A DNA stretch of 64,000 nt from an uncultured Desulfovibrio sp. (GTDB lineage: Bacteria > Desulfobacterota > Desulfovibrionia > Desulfovibrionales > Desulfovibrionaceae), in NCBI GenBank assembly GCA_949291675.1, contig CASEWR010000131.1:1-64000 (forward strand). The letters run 5' to 3'. Under the pieces are notes generated by a model. The model did no database searches and was not told the DNA's origin. It was given only the letters and a program-made list of their open reading frames with translations. Position numbers and translations under genes: made by a program. Within the stretch, counting starts at the first letter, position 1; each line of letters begins with the position of its first letter. Positions 62,022 to 64,000 of this stretch are shown piece after piece.

Positions 62022-62800
62022 CAGAAGCTGTACAGCACACCAAGACTGATGGCGTACTTCTCGCTGTCCTCGACCATGGGGCTGTCTGTCACTTCCTTAG
62101 TCAGGAACATGGCCCGGAATGAGGCCAGGGCGCTCCAGTTCTCGGTAAAGTTCACTCTGGCTGTGAGCTGGGCATAGGGCGTGAGCGAGCTCTCGGGCTC
62201 GTACTCGGCAAGACCGCTCTTTGCAGCTTCGCTGGCGCTGATGCCGTAGTAATAGTCATTGTAGTTTGCATCAGCCCACTGCACGCCAACGGTCGGCACA
62301 AGGGTGACAGGGCCAAGGGGCAGGGGCAGGGAATAGTTGCCGTCTAACAGCACGCCATTGCTGTAGCCGAGCACGTCTGTTGAACCTGTGAGGGAGAGAA
62401 TGCCCCAGGGAGAGGTAATTCTGGCGTTGACCCCTGCCAGCATGCTTGAATAGCGGTTGTCCAGGCGGCGCATGGCCCAGCGGTCACTGTCGTCCGCATA
62501 GAAGTTCTGGGACAGATAGGAGAGCTGCACGTTGAACTCAAACCACTGATTTCTGTACACGTGCAGACCGCCGGCAAGGCCGCGAAGATACAGATACTCT
62601 CCCTCGTAGCCAAGCAGGGGCAGGAAGGTGCCACCGGAGTTCATGCCCTTGTATTCGCTGGTGATCATGGTGCCGCCAATACCGGCATTGAAGCCGGCCA
62701 GCATGTCCATATCAAAGCCGGAAGAGGATGTGTCGTCGGCACGGGCAGTGACCGGAGCAAGGACGCAGCAAAGGAGAAGCACAACAAGCAGACGTTTCAT
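62021..62800 (-). CDS. MipA/OmpV-family outer-membrane protein
   Basis: A protein of 259 residues. The signal peptide (LLVVLLLCCVLAPVTARA, cleavage near residue 21) is followed by amphipathic strands of a barrel: GTFLPLLGYEGEYLYLRGLAGG, WGILSLTGSTDVLGYSNG, the late NWSALASFRAMFLTKEVTDSPMVEDSEKYAISLGVLYSF, ending in Phe as outer-membrane proteins do. The family includes MltA-interacting scaffolds and porin-like OmpV; the exact role here is open. GAGG lies before the start at 62800. Confidence 0.82.
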   Translation of the reverse strand: MKRLLVVLLLCCVLAPVTARADDTSSSGFDMDMLAGFNAGIGGTMITSEYKGMNSGGTFLPLLGYEGEYLYLRGLAGGLHVYRNQWFEFNVQLSYLSQNFYADDSDRWAMRRLDNRYSSMLAGVNARITSPWGILSLTGSTDVLGYSNGVLLDGNYSLPLPLGPVTLVPTVGVQWADANYNDYYYGISASEAAKSGLAEYEPESSLTPYAQLTARVNFTENWSALASFRAMFLTKEVTDSPMVEDSEKYAISLGVLYSF

Positions 62801-63212
62801 GAAAACCTCGGTATCGTTTTGCAATTTTTGACAAAACGTGAACAGGACAAAAGTAATCAATTGATTGCTTCCTCTACAGATTCTCTCTGCACTTGTCAAT
62901 GTGCCAGCAGACAGTCTGACGTGCCTGCTCGTCTGTGTTCACGCTGCCATTCTGTCACTATGTCACTCTGCCACTCTGCCGTGCTCACTTTCCTTTCTTC
63001 CGCATCACGGCTATGCTGTTGACGCCCGGAACAGCCATTTTGCCTCTGTTTCCCGTGTCTTTGCACCTGCAGGCACTGTATTGCTCTGCCCGGCTTCGGT
63101 CTGGTCCTGTGAGGCCTGTTTGAGAACTGTTCAGGGCTTCTCGCACTCCTCTGTCCCTTTCAGGGGCCTGCACCCATTTTTCAGGAATTTTCCATACCTG
63201 CGAGCGTGTTTC
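62801..63212. other. 412-bp divergent region upstream of telA
   Basis: It holds the MipA-like gene promoter (AT-rich near 62801-62870) and an iterated CACTCTGCCACTCTGCC tract (about 62945-62985). No gene is seen. Confidence 0.5.
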
Positions 63213-64000
63213 ATGAGCACAACACCTGTTGCTTCCCCTGATGCTGTCCTTGAGCCTGTTGCAGACAAGAGCATCAGTGAGGAAAAAATCTCCGCCATTG
63301 CCAGAGCCATCAATTTTGACGACCCTGCCCTGACCATACAGTACGGCGCCAAGACCATGAACGAGATTGCCAAGTTTGCCGATTCCCTGCTTGGCAATGT
63401 GCGCGTCAAGGACTCAGGTCCTGTGGGTGAATCCCTGCAGGAGCTCATGCTCAAGGTCAGGGACATTGACGTCACTGAGATTGCAAGCCCGAAAAAGAGC
63501 GCACTGGCCTCCATTCCCTTCATCGGCAGCCTCTTCGGGTCTGTGGAAAAGACCCTTGCCCGCTTTGACACCCTGCTTGATCAGGTCGAAGGCATCAGCG
63601 CCCACCTTGAGGACGCCATGCTCGGCCTGCTCAAGGACATTCAGGTACTTGAGCAGCTCTATGGCTACAATCAGGCCTTCTACGAAGACCTCACTGCCAC
63701 CATTATGGCCGGCGAGCGCAGGCTGCAGCAGGCCAGAGAGGAAGAGCTGCCTGTGCTCGAAGCCCAGGCCAGAGAAAGCGGCAATGCCCTGGACGCCCAG
63801 AAGGTGCACGACTTTGCCGAGCGCCTGAACCGCTTTGAGCGCCGCCTGCACGATTTGCGTCTCTCCCGCACCATCACCCTGCAGACTGCGCCGCAGATCC
63901 GCATGATCCAGAGCAATGACCAGACCCTGGCGGAAAAGATCCAGACCAGCATCCTGGCCACCATCCCGGTGTGGAAGAATCAGCTTGTGCTGGCACTCTC
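63213..64000 (+). CDS. telA: TelA/KlaA-family toxic anion resistance protein, 3' end outside window
   Basis: The frame opens at ATG 63213 and stays open to the last base, so only the first 262 residues are seen. The start is MSTTPVASPDAVLEP. Family-like parts follow: INFDDPALTIQYGAKTMNEIAKFADSLL (near residue 38), then IPFIGSLFGSVEKTLARF and a long helical coiled-coil-prone stretch LLKDIQVLEQLYGYNQAFY. LQTAPQIRMIQSNDQTLAEKIQTSILATIPVWKNQL is a strong TelA signature. The family is linked to tellurite and antimicrobial-peptide resistance; its mechanism is unknown. No strong ribosome-binding site is seen. Confidence 0.88.
   Translation, partial: MSTTPVASPDAVLEPVADKSISEEKISAIARAINFDDPALTIQYGAKTMNEIAKFADSLLGNVRVKDSGPVGESLQELMLKVRDIDVTEIASPKKSALASIPFIGSLFGSVEKTLARFDTLLDQVEGISAHLEDAMLGLLKDIQVLEQLYGYNQAFYEDLTATIMAGERRLQQAREEELPVLEAQARESGNALDAQKVHDFAERLNRFERRLHDLRLSRTITLQTAPQIRMIQSNDQTLAEKIQTSILATIPVWKNQLVLAL

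Overview
The window is 64 kb of GC-rich, gene-dense bacterial chromosome. It is most like the Desulfovibrionaceae (Desulfobacterota). This rests on three things: an archaeal-type early shikimate pair (ADH synthase and dehydroquinate synthase II) followed by pheA-aroA-tyrA, a two-subunit Tat-exported selenocysteine formate dehydrogenase with FdhE, and a bacterial PFK-2/FBPase-2-like protein. No rRNA, tRNA or sulfate-reduction gene lies in the window, so the genus is inferred.

Layout. 1-5 kb: the 3' end of a transposase-like gene, a Sel1-repeat protein, aroE (minus) and azlCD. 4.7-10 kb, all minus: PFK-2/FBPase-2-like, tyrS, a YkgJ-type cysteine-cluster protein, hisG and hisI. 10-12.2 kb: an AT-richer insert with an AAA/DUF4143 ATPase and four copies of a 19-bp direct repeat upstream. 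12.2-17.2 kb: DEAD-box helicase, ribF and a TerC/CBS membrane protein. 17.4-24 kb: a core operon pyrH, frr, uppS, cdsA, dxr, rseP, tsaB. A perfect parS site follows at 24201-24216. 24.7-33.6 kb: cstA, alx/terC (minus), a 1.5-kb gene-free region with duplicated elements, a PreP-like M16 peptidase and a DHH phosphoesterase.

33.7-39.4 kb is the aromatic amino acid operon: ADH synthase, DHQ synthase II, pheA, aroA, tyrA. A classical attenuator precedes it. Its 33-codon leader peptide contains the run WFYFVYF, and the RNA can form either an antiterminator or a terminator. A promoter-terminator pair with no gene, a candidate small RNA, follows the operon.

40-64 kb: fliA and flhG (minus), an unknown secreted protein, an RND efflux operon (minus), topA (minus), two TraT-like lipoproteins, thiE (minus), a DUF362 protein (minus), fdhA (in-frame UGA = Sec), fdhB, fdhE, a TetR regulator, a MipA/OmpV protein (minus) and the 5' part of telA running off the end.

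Many intergenic stretches carry short iterated words of 10-15 bp. Two such repeats have spread into the 3' ends of azlC and ribF.
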